The notes under the pieces were generated by a model. That model did no database searches and was not told the origin of the DNA. It saw only the letters and a program-made list of their open reading frames with translations. From Isoetes taiwanensis (lineage: Eukaryota; Streptophyta; Lycopodiopsida; Isoetales; Isoetaceae), in contig JAJEKV010000015.1 in NCBI GenBank assembly GCA_021234155.1, positions 8,615,046-8,679,045 of the forward strand: 64,000 nucleotides of DNA, read 5' to 3'. The position numbers were made by a program, and so were the translations under genes. Within the stretch, counting starts at the first letter, position 1. Every line of letters begins with the position of its first letter. Positions 14,001 through 26,885 of this stretch are shown here, piece after piece.

Positions 14001-15040
14001 TAATTATATCATACAATATTGCAAACATCTCTTTAACACAATTGATCCTTCGTCATCACTCAGGATACGTAAACTCCCACTTGCATCACTTACGTCCCTT
14101 CCATCTCTATTGTTTCAATTCATAAACATATACAATAATTCATCAACCTCCCAATCATGAAGCTCACACCATAAAAACACACAAACAAAGCCTAATGCAA
14201 CTACTAATTAACCACCCCATTGCCGGGCAACTAACTTGCTTCGAAATGTAACTCTCAACTCTACTGTCGAATTGCAATATTGTAAGAACTAGGTTGAAAT
14301 ATGCTGGTATAATGTGGTATGCAAAAGGCCGTATAAATGTGAAAAAGTTAAAACTTTAGTGGAGGTGAAATTCCACCCTACAAACATACAAATTTTAATA
14401 AGAATCCCAGGGTGGTTGTCTTTACGTATTAGCTTTTTTGTACTTCTTCGATTGTTTTCGATTGTTTTGCTCATCTCTAACCGCTGCTCATACATATTCT
14501 TCCGGATAAGATTCCATCCTTGCGCAACTATTCCCAACTACCACACATATTTGCTGGCATATTCCTTCACAACCGGGTAAAGAGATGTTCTTCTGGCAAC
14601 CAAAAGGCAGCATCAAAGACTATTAGAGTGTTCATGGTAAATAATGTATTAGTGAGTGAATTAACACCTACCCTTTGGGGAGGGAATCGATTTAGGCACT
14701 CCATGTGTAACTTCTTCAAAGCGATCTATTGATTCCAATAATAAACTTCCAATAGAAAACAAATTAAGTTTCTTGATTAAATGACTTGAACATTCTCCAT
14801 GCTAGCCAGCACTAACTCATTTTCTGATAATAATTTCAATTCTATCTTTTCACAATTTCAACTATATTTTATCTAGGACAAACTGCCCGTATTGAAATTA
14901 AAGACAGATAAAATGATCACGTAAGTCGAAGCTAATCATTGCAAATCTGTGGAGCTCACAAGATGGAAAACAGAAGCTAGGTACTACTTACAAACTTAAT
15001 TCTACAAGTTTCATAACACTGAAACTAAAAGCCATCATCA
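11076..15040. other. Intergenic DNA, no gene recognised
   Basis: Open frames of 70-88 codons occur on both strands, for example minus-strand frames at 12.87-13.44 kb and 14.29-14.54 kb. None has a recognisable domain or a convincing exon structure. The 12.6-13.4 kb part is richer in G+C than its surroundings and may be an old fragment of a coding or mobile sequence. I cannot name it. Confidence 0.4.
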
Positions 15041-15059
15041 ATACAAGAATGGAATCACT

Positions 15060-18000
15060 CTATAAGGGACAGCTTTGGGTAACATGCCCGCCAATACTTT
15101 TAAATACCTGGGTAAGAACAACAGCATATATCCATGCTATTAGCAATTTTAAACAGTGAAACAGCAAAGCAGCAAAAGGAATGTGTTTTATACTTGGTTT
15201 TAAAGATTCAAGCATCGCCCTTTGCCTGTCAAATAGCAGACCGACAAGAAACAACATAGAACATGGGAGTATACTGCAAAATAAGAAGAACTCATATCAG
15301 TAATCATTTTACAAGCTTTTAAATGATATTATCAATATATACATATAATTTTGGATGCTTCACACTGCAATAATCATTGCCATTCACTCGATATGCATGT
15401 ATGAGAACAAATATGGCGCAAAGTCCACGTAATTTTCGGATGTACATGAAGAGGAAGATCTCATTCTATCTTTGATCTCAAGCCATTTGGAGAATCCCTT
15501 GGGGAAGGAGAATTTGTCAACATCTTTTAACAATAACTTCAATAACAAACTGCAACGTGAAAATGGGAGAGTGGTTATGAGGAAATAGCTGGACTGTCCA
15601 AAAAATGATGGCTGTATTTCTGGGACATAGTGAAATGCCTGAAGGCATCTCCCACCTGGGTGAAAAAGTATAATATACTTATGCGAATCTAATAAAACCT
15701 TATTCATAATTAAATGCTACAGAGAGGAATAAGATTACCAGCCTGATGTTAAAAGTAAACTTTGTTTGCTCTCACCATTTTCAGTTGTGTATGTGGCCTC
15801 AATCTGCAAAGCCACGAGTGATGACATGTCACTTTAGCTTTCATTTGAAAATTCATATCCACTTACCTTGGTTGGCTGTTTACCCCAAATTCAAGCATTT
15901 TCCTTTGAGTTTCTTCTAAACTTGCCGCTGACTATCACAATCATAATATATATGGAAGCAAGGCCTGCAAAGAGCACTAATAATGCCAGCTGTAAACATA
16001 GAAAATGGGTTAAAAATTTTCCATATAAATTATAAATCAGCAATACTGAATGAATAGCATACTGGGAGGATCAGATTGTTTGGATGCTGCACAAGATACA
16101 TAGCTGGAGAAGCATACACATGGAACCCCATACGAAAATCCCCAACAAATATAAAATCCAGCTGAAAACCACAGAGGAAACTCTGCTTGTCATTGCACGC
16201 CAACTTAGAGAACAAGGTGTGAAATCATACCATGTGAATTACAACGTACATAAAACAAAATGAGTCCATAAGAGGAACAATAGTTAGTCAGATCAGAACA
16301 GAATAACATTTACCCCGTCATGCTGAATATCTATACTGCCCCAATAGCCAGATTCCTACCAATAGAACTTGTTAAGTAGATTAGCATCAAGTAAGAGAGA
16401 ACTCACAACCATTGAGTCGTACAATTTCACCATAGGAGTTCATACGTAAAATGCAAAACAAATTCCGAATTTAGATAATCTAATGAATGAAATTTTTGTT
16501 TTCATTCAAGGGACCAGGTATTAATGCGTTCTTCAATAGTAGATGAAATATATGATCAAAGTAGACAACGCTGATGTTCGTCTCAAGTTCAGATAATCTT
16601 AATAACAAAATTTTTGTTTCCATTCAAGGGACCAGGTAAATCCATCGTTCTTCAATAGCAATGAATGTATAAGTTCAGATCAGACAACCTCTGATGTCTT
16701 GATTGTATTATAACAAAGAACTACAAAAGTACTTATGCGCAACTCGTGTTTATGGTAATTCTCAATATAATGACCTGTTTGATGCAGCAATCACAAGGCA
16801 GCCCATGCCATCATCAAAACCAAACGGGTAATTGGTGAATGTCTTGACAAATGATTCTCCTATTCGGGGATATAGCTCCATACCCTGCTTAATGCTGAAC
16901 TTTCAGCAAAGAACAGAAACCCATAACAGGAAAGGCATGGAAACAAACCCAATAATAGAAGTCTTAATATGTTGCCTGAAGATCCAGAACGAGGATGATG
17001 GAGCAATATGACCCTAACAAACACAAGAGCAATCAATTTAAACTTGATATGCCATCAAAATTTTGTACGTAACCTGTCCCGTCTCAAGGTGCTACCTTTA
17101 ACAAAAGAATACAGAAAACAAGACTACCAACATTCAAGCAAGAGAATATTTCGCCAAGGGTGGATCATATACAATGGCTGATTGAACCATCCTAGCCTGC
17201 AGAAGAGCAACAACATAAAAGCACACTTTGGAGGAAAAGGAGCTGTATGGCGTAAGCTCAAATAAAAATGAAGGCTCAAATGGGTAAGGTATACAGTAAG
17301 AGAATTTATGCTGACATCTCCATTGTCCTATAAAGCCAAGAGAAGGTCACTGATTATGATTCCAAAATGTAAACCATTGAGCATTACACATCTACCTTGT
17401 GATTGGCTGGTTGCCGGAGAAATTGGGCCAAGAAACTTTGCCAGGAGAATTAACTGCAGCAGAGAGCCTCAAATATAGCAAATACTGCAACAAGCTTCTG
17501 CTGCAATGAGGCTGCATAGCCATATGATTAACAAACAAGGAAACCCTTCTTCCTGCAAAGCTTCCCAGAACTTGTACAAAGAACCATCTAAGTGTACTTG
17601 GTATACCACCTGTATATTATGAATAAATAGAAGCTAAATTATAACTCACTATGTTAGTGTGTGCAAACAATGGCAAGAATAGCTGGAATAGAGCATCATC
17701 ATGCATTTCTCCATGTCCATGCATCTTGCAAAAGTTCTGCTCTAGGCTATGAAATATCTTTATCTCAACTTCTAAATTTATCAGCATTAGATTCGTATGG
17801 GGACATAGAAAAAGAGTCCAAACTGAAAAGACGGATCAGCCTCGTTGATGAAGCCAGATATTGCATGGGGAACAACCTGATGGTAGCTGAAATCTCAATA
17901 GAGATATTTCAAGTCCTGAATCATGCCATTGCATTATTATTTCATGTATAAATGCATTGAATGGTGATATTTTCTTTGGAAGAATCTGAAGATCCAAATT

Positions 18001-18378
18001 AAACTAAGTGGTCCCTTTACCTCCTTATCTTAATAAAAAAAAAACATGGTCCTGCTAGATCGATTGCCTAATGTTAAACTCGCAGCTTCAATACATGAAA
18101 CAAAGAAACAAATAGATGCAGACTTACAAAACGATAACGAAGGGTGGACAGGCAAGAAGCATAAGGGCAGATGCATGTATGTAATGGCCGGAGAATGAGC
18201 TCCACGGTTCCATAAGAGCCTTGTTTTGCTGCTTTTTGTTGGAAGCGAAACAGAACGTTTGCCATCTTGCCATTTGCAACTTTGCCATTCTCCGAGAGGC
18301 GACGTTTGGCAGCTTGAACTCATGGAAACCATGACGGATCTTCAAATAAAACCCAAAACAGATCTTTGTTAAAGGCAA
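15060..18378 (-). CDS. Candidate multi-exon gene, probable membrane protein, unidentified
   Basis: Several minus-strand segments look like exons flanked by splice signals. A 5' segment near 18.11-18.27 kb encodes a hydrophobic stretch (ALMLLACPPFVIVL) and ends at a perfect GTAAGT donor. A segment near 17.40-17.61 kb follows a TACAG acceptor and reads VVYQVHLDGSLYKFWEALQ, then hydrophobic residues. A segment near 16.79-16.91 kb contains GMELYPRIGESFVKTF and ends at CAG/GT. A segment near 16.05-16.17 kb follows a TTTTCAG acceptor and contains VGDFRMGFHVYASPAMYL. A 3' segment near 15.38-15.70 kb has KFSFPKGFSKWLEIKD and a stop. A further hydrophobic frame lies at 15060-15257. At least one stop interrupts the 17.4 kb segment. 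I do not recognise the family. Exon joins, start and stop are uncertain; it may be a pseudogene. Confidence 0.35.
16470..16705. repeat. Tandem duplication of about 118 bp in a putative intron
   Basis: Two adjacent units share CATTCAAGGGACCAGGTA, CGTTCTTCAATAG and a GACAAC-CTGATGT block. They are offset by 118 bases (CATTCAAGG at 16503 and again at 16621). The units lie between exon-like segments of the minus-strand candidate gene and are probably an intronic duplication. Confidence 0.75.
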
Positions 18379-18712
18379 GCCAGCATAGTCTGATGCCGAA
18401 TTTGAGCCACTTTGTCCCTTTGGTGTTGCTTTTGCTTCTGTTTCAGACAGGCGGTCTGTGGGGTGATATGACCCACGACGATGTTAATGGCCCCACGAAC
18501 TTTTCCCTTTCTATTTATGCCCAGAATACATTCTAACAGAATAGTTGTCAAATAAAATAGACAGAATATTAAAAGAGCAACCCCATGTTCCAAGATGTTC
18601 CCACTAATTTTATTGTTTCAATAAGAATGTTGCCACTGATTTTATTGTTTCAATACTGCAAAAGATTGTCTTGTTTAAAGGACAAGGATGTCTTGTTTAG
18701 ATCAATGGCAAG
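18379..18712. other. Non-coding stretch upstream of the 15-18 kb candidate gene
   Basis: This would be the upstream side of the minus-strand candidate gene. It contains a short local repetition of a TGTCTTGTTTA word (about 18667-18700) and no recognised gene. No clear TATA box placement could be tied to a transcript start. Confidence 0.3.
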
Positions 18713-18714
18713 GA

Positions 18715-19203
18715 TGACTATACATTTTCTTCTTTGAAGCCAATGCCTAGACGTCAACAAAAGTGGCTACCTTGTTTCGGTCAATACATTTTCTTGAATA
18801 AGGGAACGCATGTTTACCTTGCATTCCGGCAGGGGCAACCACGCCAAGGCAAGGAGCGTGGAGACCTGGTTGACCCAGGGTAAAGATGCATTATGGGTTA
18901 CTTGTAAGCAGGTTAGGTTGCATTCTGCGCAAGTAAATTTCCACCAAAATCTCCAGAATGCAAGGTAAATTAGCAGAATGAAAGGTAGATCATTTGTAAT
19001 GTTTGGTAAGTCATTCGAATGTAAGGTAAATGAGAATGTCGGGGCAGGCTAAAGTTTTGTGTCGAGTTTCCGAGAAGGAAAATGTGCCACACGGCATTGC
19101 TTGATTGGCTTAGGTAGCATAATGCAACCTAACTTGCTTCTACCACTAAGGTAAAAAATGACCATGCATTTTCTTGTGTGGAAAACAATGCCTGGACGTG
19201 AAT
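18715..19203. repeat. MITE-like repeat: inverted arms inside direct repeats
   Basis: A segment of about 42 bp at 18715-18756 (containing CAATGCCTAGACGT) recurs in the same orientation at 19160-19203 (containing CAATGCCTGGACGT). Between them lie inverted arms: AAGCAGGTTAGGTTGCATT at 18906-18924 pairs with AATGCAACCTAACTTGCTT at 19121-19139, with one mismatch. The space between the arms is rich in AAGGTAAAT-type words. This is the architecture of a small non-autonomous DNA transposon or folded repeat. Exact ends and a target duplication could not be fixed. Confidence 0.5.
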
Positions 19204-22200
19204 AACTCATGCCATTAAGCAAATTTGAAAATGCTAAAAATTCAAATTGTTTGATTTTTTTTTCCCATTATTAGTAATACTTTGTTCCTCCTTTCCAAAA
19301 ACTCCCGGTGGAAAAAGCCTTTCCCATATGCCAAGACACTCATGACATAATGCAACTCATTAATACTAGCATACGATGTAGTTATTCATGTCTGCCAAAC
19401 ACTTCAAAAATGCCCCTTCCAATTTAGCAGTAATGCCTCCTCTATAACATATGTAAGTGCATGGTTCTATCATCAAACCAAATTGGAAAGTTGGAAAACG
19501 ATTATGTTTCTCAATTGAAAGTCAGTACCCGTATGGGACATTCAAGATTGTGTTGATTGATCATTGATGTACCAAGAATATCTTATATGTAGTATTACTA
19601 CAACTAGGTTTACGAGATATACAAGATTTAGTTGATTAATTTTTATGGGACAAGGAGTTATAAGCATTGAGGCACTAATTTCTAGAACTAGTAATTCAAA
19701 CAATTGTGAGTGGACAATTTGGAAGGATCTTTTTAGGTGCAAAATGCAAATCTTTGCCTATGGTTTCATTATGTTCAGTATATAATGGATTATATTTTGT
19801 GTGTCAAATAAATTCTATCTCAATTTTAACATATACTACTAGTAGTAGTGGATGCTTGATGTTGAGGCTTTAGCAACATTTTGGTAGGTTGGAGATCAAT
19901 ATGGTATAGTGGAGTATGTCATGTCATGTATGTGTAGAGAGGCATAAGATTTGCAATTTATGAGAGAGAAAAGTGAAGTGAAGATGGAGTGTGTGCAAGA
20001 GATCTTGGAGGTCTAGGATTAGGATGGTTTATGGTGGAGAGAAAGCACATTGCATTGACAATGAAATGTTATGTGGTTACAAAGTTGGTGGTTCTTAGTG
20101 TATGCCTGAAGTAAGGTATGTGTTGGAATGTTCCTAGGCGATGGACTTAGTTATATATCACGAAGAAATTATCGCGTGACAGAAACATTTCTCTTCACGA
20201 CTTCTGAGGGCCGCCCTTGAACATTCTCTTCCGACTTACCTGTAAGAGTTTGTATATATTTTAGAATGGTGTGAAAATTTTTTTCTTAAATCTGATTCTG
20301 CTAATAATAAAAGGAGGTACATTGTTGTTTTATGTTGTATTGGCTCATGTATGTTGGACTTTGATAATTATGTTGGAAACTAGAGGACTTGAACCTATTT
20401 GTTGCCTCATCATTTTTATTATTGATAGGATGAAGCGAGGTTGAGCACATACGTTTTATTCGGTATGGTCTCTCAAATAGGTTATTGTAGTTGATGAGAG
20501 ACAAACCTATAGGCATTTTTCAGCCTATTAACACATAAATTCTTAGCTCACTAATACATTTCCCTACCCTTTTTTGTTTTCTTTCCTCTTAGATTTTCTT
20601 TGATGGTCCTTGGTTCAAGCGCAGCTTTTTATTAATAGGGATAATCACGCCTTTGGAGTCAGCACGACATAAATAGGAATATTTGGCAACTATATATACC
20701 CACATAGTTGCTCACACTCCATGTTTAGTCTAGCATTTTGGCCCCTCAATTTTTTTCCCTTAAAAGGCATTTCAATAAAGAACCATAGACCAATAAAATA
20801 TGTATGTAAAAGAATGCAACTTCGATTCATGTCATGCTTTATTTTGCAGGTGGAAAGAGTTATAGAAATGTTTTGGAAGGCAACATAAAAACATAAATGC
20901 CTTGTCGAACAATGAAAGCAAATCAACACCCAATATGAAATTTCAAAGAAGCCATTAAGCTAGCTTATTTTCTCCTAGTCTTTACATTTGCTCTGGGTCA
21001 CAGCTTATATGATTGATATGAGATACCTGATGGCATGGGAATGCCCATCGCGCCATGAATGGGAATCTTATCTTGCCATATAAGGACGCATTTGATAAAC
21101 TGCCAAGTCGTGTTTCCCATCAAAAACCTATAACTTCGTGACTGATCCTAACCGGCGGTGTGATGTCAATTGCAATTTGTTGTTCTTTGCTCAAGCTCAT
21201 GGCTAAGACCCGAGGCAGGTTGAAACGATTACCAACAAAAGTTAAAAGATTCAAAGTAACCTCTCTTCCGCGTGGAACAAGCGGAAACATGGTTGCAGAA
21301 GTTTCTATCTCGCGCACCAACTCTCTTGCGCAAAGATGGTACGCAAAGCGCGCTCCAGTTCAACTAGTCGCGGCATCGAAATCCTGCTGATGCGGCTGAT
21401 GGCGCTTGCCTCAATCTTTACTAAAGGCGCCTCACAGGCAGGATTGTCCCTCACGACCTATCTTTATTAGAGCGAACATAGATTTTTTGTATGCGTGATG
21501 GATTCAGCATTGGCATTTCGATGTAGCAGATGTTTTTAGCGGGCTCACTTTTATCATATCAAATGTGAACTTTTTTATTCACGGTCGTTGGTCTTCTTTT
21601 ACAGTTTATCTGCACTTAAAACCAAGTATAATTTTTCTTGGAATGTATTGCATCTTGAACAAAGTGCAAATTTCCTCCCAAATCCAAATGATACCCGGTT
21701 ATCTTTGCTATAATGCCTCGATCATGGGACATTAATGGGTTTAGGGAGCTGCAAGCATGGGGTTTTCTTTTATGGAATAATTCATGCATGCTTTGAAGCA
21801 CAAAACGAAAGCGAAATCACGAGCTTACATCGGTGTTTCATACTTCTGGTTTTGTAAATATTCTCTACACTCTCACATTCTTCGAGGTTAAAGAAATTGA
21901 TGCAGTTTCGCTATCTTTGCATACTTTGCTATGTCAGCATTGTGTTCCCATGACGGTTAGGTCCTCCTCTTCAGTACAAATGGGCATCAGAATTTGCGGT
22001 TTTCTATCAAGTTGCACATTGCTTTATTAAGGCTGGCGGGGACCATGCTTGGCTCATTGACATGGCATTGCCCTCGCATGTCGGTCACGGTTTACATTTG
22101 CTGGATATTTTGCTTTTTGTGAATCATGTAATGATTGAATAAATATGTCGAGCTTCATGATTAATCCGTATCTTGAGCTTGCGAAAAGCTGCTTGAAAAC

Positions 22201-23890
22201 ATGGCCACATTGAAAATTAAAGGTACGCAATAAAAATTAGAAATTCACACTTTGTTTTGTCCCTCTTTCGTCAGGGTAATTGCTTGAGACACAAAATCCC
22301 CCAGAAAGAAATGCATAAGTTGGAGGGGACAATTAAGCCTCCAAATGGGTGGAATTGCCTCCTCTTGAAGAAATATGAATCAAACTTAGCTAGCAATTAT
22401 GTAGATTTAAGATTCCACAAAATTAAGAAGCGAGCTCACAGCTATCGGTGCTTAATTAGGGACATACCACGATTAAACACTGCATGCAAAAAATTATGTG
22501 GCCTTGGGCAGAGTGGGCATGTAATCCACACTCTTTCATGTCTAAAACTTCGGATTATCGGGCCAAGAGAGGATATGGCAAAAATGGTTTTGATCTAGGA
22601 ATCACAATGCTGAATCCCGCGGCCAAAATTGGTCTATTAAGTTAGACGCGGTAGCTAAGTAGCTCACACTTAATTACCAAGATACTCCGTCTTGAGATCC
22701 GTGACGGCGGCTTCTAGCCTTGGGAACTAAGGCAATGCTCATTGTCGTGGGAAAGGTACATAACTTTTTTTAAAGCTAATTTTCCCCCACTAGGGAATCT
22801 AAGAATCGGAGGAATCGAATCTTGGTGATCAATTATATAGTGTAAGATTGAGGAGCATATATACATTTTTGAATTATTGTTTGGTTTTAGTGGATAAAAA
22901 ATAATTGTTGCCAATAATGATTCAATGGAGTATTCTTTAGATTTGAAGAAAGACAAACAAAAGGGGATCAAATATTGAACATCTCATACAATGTGCGCCT
23001 GGTGGTTCGATCGTTCATTGCATAAGAACAAGAATGGATTTTAAATTGTTGCTCATAGTAATGGTTTCCTCTCTTAGTAGCTATGGACGTACTTTCTAAG
23101 TGTTGCCATGAATTTTCCACTATAGATGCCACAACTTTTGTGTCATCTATTGACTTATGCTCTTCTTCGCCAGGCGATATAATTCAATTCAAGTCTTCGA
23201 GTGAGTCGTCTATTTCTTTCACCTTCATTAACGCTACTCTTCCTCCGGGCAGGTTTCCGCGAAGTCATTGAGTAAAGTTTAGGGTGGTAATGCCTTGAGT
23301 ACTCGACATATCATTGGTGATGGGCGCTACCAACTCATTTGGTACTGCGCTTTGTTTCATTGTTGAAGTTGGCCGATGTCTTGATCAAGCAATGCATGGG
23401 AAATCGTGGCGATCCTTAGCGAGTTGAGTGACTTGTCCTCTAGTAACAATAGTGAAGCGTACTACCCTTCTTCCTTAAAATAACATCCACCATATCCTGA
23501 AGATTGATGGAGTTTGAATTGATTCTTATGCTTCACTGCTTTATTCTCATTGAGGAGTTGTGGAAGCACAAAACAACGATAATAGAGTGGAGTTCTTTTA
23601 CAATGAAGATTTGGTTTTGTGCATCAGTCTTGACCTATCTCCCCAAAAGATTGATAAGAGGATGGCGGGGGGCCTCTTATAAACTGGCCCGATAGGATGG
23701 TTTAGTCAACCCTAGCGGTGGTCATGGGTCCCATGTGGCATGCTATATTAAGAACTTTGGAGGTGGTTTGCTTGGTACGTGCCATGTGAGAGATAAAGAG
23801 GAGATATTCTACACTCTAAGGTGGTAGAACAATACAATTCACCGATAAGCCTTGGATTGAACCTCAGAAGTCAAAGCAGGAAGAAAATTC
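19204..23890. other. Intergenic DNA, no confident gene
   Basis: No domain is recognised. Two open frames stand out slightly. The plus-strand frame 21160-21390 has a basic stretch (KTRGRLKRLPTKVKRFKV). The plus-strand frame 22257-22598 has 113 codons. Neither has detectable splice partners. No LINE ORF1 or zinc-knuckle motif was found upstream of the LINE at 23.9 kb, so that LINE is either 5'-truncated or its ORF1 is unrecognisable. Confidence 0.35.
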
Positions 23891-23898
23891 TTGCTTAA

Positions 23899-24713
23899 AT
23901 GAGGATGATCACATTGAACATGAGAGGCATTAAAGTTCCTCTCAAAAAGAAGCGACCATTAATGGCAATTAGAGAGATGAAGCCTGATATCATCCTCTTA
24001 CAGGAACACAGGTCATTTGAAACAGTAAATTTAGGTGATTGGATAATTTCGAATGGGGATTTAATATGGACCCCAGTAGGTGGCACTAAAGGAGGTATTT
24101 GCATGATTTGGTAAGGGTTTTCGTGCCTTGATAAGTACAGTCACCCGGAAGGTAGGTGGAAGTTGCTGTTCTACAAAAAGGGAAAGAAAAGGTGAGCATT
24201 GTTAATGTATATGCCTTGATTGAACTAACAGAAAGGGAGGAACAATGGAAACAAATCAATAATTAGATCCTATCTAAGAATGTGGGTAATTAGTTGATGG
24301 CAAGGGATTTCAATAACACACCAGCCTTGGACCAGAAACTTGGGAAACAAGAGAACATGTCAAATGTTGAAAGATATGCTTGGGATGTATTAATGTCTCA
24401 CTTGTTTTACATTCCTCCATCTTCTACACATCAACATTCCTGGTGCAATAAACGAAAGGGAGACCAAAGAACATATTGTCTCCTCGACAGATTCTATTTA
24501 CGTGATGTTGACATGGAATCTTGGGACAATCTAATTACTTCATGTGATATTGGTAATTCTATATCCGATCACTATCCACAGTTTCTGGAAAATATGGCAC
24601 AGGCCAAGAAAGGAGGAGCCAACATACCATTTAAGTCCAACACTGGGTTATTGCAGAATAAAGTTTTCTGTGATTCTCAGAATATTACAGGCAACTCCCT
24701 AAGATTCCTCTGA
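23899..24713 (+). pseudogene. LINE AP-like endonuclease domain, broken
   Basis: The first frame (23899-24114) begins MRMITLNMRGIKVPLKKK and contains DIILLQEHRS, the usual N-terminal blocks of the exonuclease-endonuclease-phosphatase fold; the E in LQEH is the metal-binding glutamate. A second block at about 24192-24320 reads VSIVNVYA and then ARDFNNTPALDQK, equivalent to the GDFN motif with G replaced. A third block near 24570 has SISDHYP, the catalytic SDH motif. In-frame stops lie at about 24112 and between the first two blocks. In L1 elements this domain nicks the target DNA for target-primed reverse transcription. The copy must be inactive. Confidence 0.8.
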
Positions 24714-25439
24714 CATAATCCATGAACTCCTTTGTTTATAGGCTGAAGAAGGTTAAAGTTTGGGTGAAGAAATGGGGCAAAGAGTGGAGTCTAAGTAAGA
24801 AAAAAGAAAAAGCAAGAAGTCTATGAGGCAATGAGAATAGAATAGAGATAAGAAAATCATTCGGGATAAAGAAAATTGAAAAACAAAGTTAAAGGCATTG
24901 AGGAAGCTGAAGCAAGAAGTCTGGCTGCTAGGAGCAGATGCAAGTATATAAATGAAATGGATGATGGAAGCTCGACATTCTTCTTTAGGATGGCAAGAAG
25001 TCAAATTCTGACAATGGGATTGTCCGGGTCATGGATGGGAACAATAATGGTCTGGAGAAACAAAGAGAAATAGAAGAATTCTTTCATAAAGTATACAAAG
25101 CCTTTTTTGAAAACTACCAGGTAAGAAAGGTCATGAATGTGTTCTTCAGATAGGGATCGGGAACATAGAGGATGATGACATTATCATTGCGGGGGAAGGA
25201 GATCAAGGATACTCTCAAATCTATGACTCATGGGAAGAGTTAGGTCGAGGCCGGATTCAAAGTCGAATTCTATGTGGAATGCAGGACATAATGAAAGATG
25301 ATGTTATTTTCTTCATTAGGGAAGCTTAGAGGCCAAGTATTTGCACCCGACAGTGTCACGAGGACCCACATCACCTCATCCCTAAGTTGATAATCCTACC
25401 GGATAGAGTGGAGACCGATTTCACTAACCAATACTACTT

Positions 25440-26500
25440 ATAAAGTGTTGGCTAAAGTCTTGGCAAATAGAATGAAGACAATTCTACAAAAGGTGATCAA
25501 TCCCTGCCAGCCAGCTTTTCTCCCACAAAGAAATATATTGGATAATTATATAGAACAGCGAGGATACTTGCATTGAAATAAAATTTGTTTGACCAAAGCG
25601 TAGCTACTCAAACTGGATTTTAGAAGAGCGTATGACACCATTAGCTGGCAGTACTTGGAGAAAGCAATGGCTCATTTGGGATTTTCAGAAAAGGTATACC
25701 AAAAGATATGGGGGTTCAATGTCATGGCTTCATCACCACTAATAATAAATGGTATTCCCTTCTAAACAGTTTGCATGCAAAAGAGGGGTTAGAGAGGGAT
25801 GCCCCCTAGCCCCCTACCTTTTTCTAATAGTTGTTGAAATAGTAACCAAATTGGTTATCCAGATGCAAGATAAAGGAGATATTCAATGTTTAGAATTACC
25901 CAAGGATAATGGCACATTCATCATAATGCAATATGCTGATGATATCTTTATTCTTCTTAAACAAGATGATGCTAGCTTGACAAACTTTCTTGCAGCCATG
26001 GATAAATTTGGGAAGGTATCAGGGGTTCTCTTAACAGAAACAAATATGCTATCATTCTAGACTCTCAAGAAACAGAGCTACAGGCTGTCAAAGTATTAAA
26101 CAAGAATACAGCTACCACTGTACTAGGCATTCCTTTGTGTCTGAACACCTCCCTTCGGGGACTGTGGGACCCAATAGTCTCAAGGATTAAAAAAAAAGTT
26201 AGGTATATACTCCTCTTCCCTATCACTGGCTAACAGAGTGGATATTGCCAATGCAGTAATTGGAAGCACACTTGTATACTTCTCCTCAGCAATAGTTAGA
26301 GACAAGGCATCATATGGGAAAATAGAATCAGCTATCAGGAACTTCATCTGGCAAGGGATACACAAAGTTGCTTGGGGGATTTAACCAAATCTAGGAAGGA
26401 AGGAGGCCTTGGATGTAAGGATTTGTTCGTTCAAGCACAAGCTTTAGCCGTTAAAATGATTTGGAGAGCAATTCATAGCACATCATCATCACCAGCTCTA
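25440..26500 (+). pseudogene. LINE reverse transcriptase, broken
   Basis: Recognisable RT blocks appear in order across three frames. KVLAKVLANRMKTILQKVI and CQPAFLPQRNILDNY are at about 25446-25555. LDFRRAYDTISWQYLEKA is at about 25615-25670 and carries the first catalytic aspartate. GVREGCPLAPYLF is at about 25785-25825. The YADD active site lies near 25930 in IMQYADDIFILLKQ. The thumb region follows near 26225-26400 with LANRVDIANAVIGSTL and NFIWQGIHK, then GGLGCKDLF near 26402-26430. Frame changes near 25570, 25760 and 26055 disable it. These are diagnostic blocks of non-LTR RT and leave little doubt about the family. Confidence 0.85.
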
Positions 26501-26885
26501 AAATTAGTTAAATACTAGATGCAGGAATCATATCCAGTTGGTAGTTACAGCCTTAAACATGAACTGCCAGACTCAGCATTCTTCTAGGTAGTAGCTTGCC
26601 CCAGTACATCTAACACTTTAAGAAGAATGATTGAAGCCTGGAATGTAGCATCTCTATGTTATAAACCTCCAATTATCAATGCTACATCCAAAGAAGGCCA
26701 AAGAAATTAATTTCTTCTGGCACTCAGAACTTGCTATGACTAAAAATGAATGTCTAACTCTACAACATCCCCAAAAATATATGTAATGGCATAATGCAGG
26801 TATCAGACAGATTGGGGACTTAAGAAGGGAAGAAATGAATGGAAGTCATAGGAAGAGATAGCAGCTGAAACAAAAGGATTAGATA

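Noticed and set aside
17661-17951. Plus-strand frame of 96 codons
   Set aside because: It overlaps the minus-strand candidate gene and has no recognisable domain or splice context.
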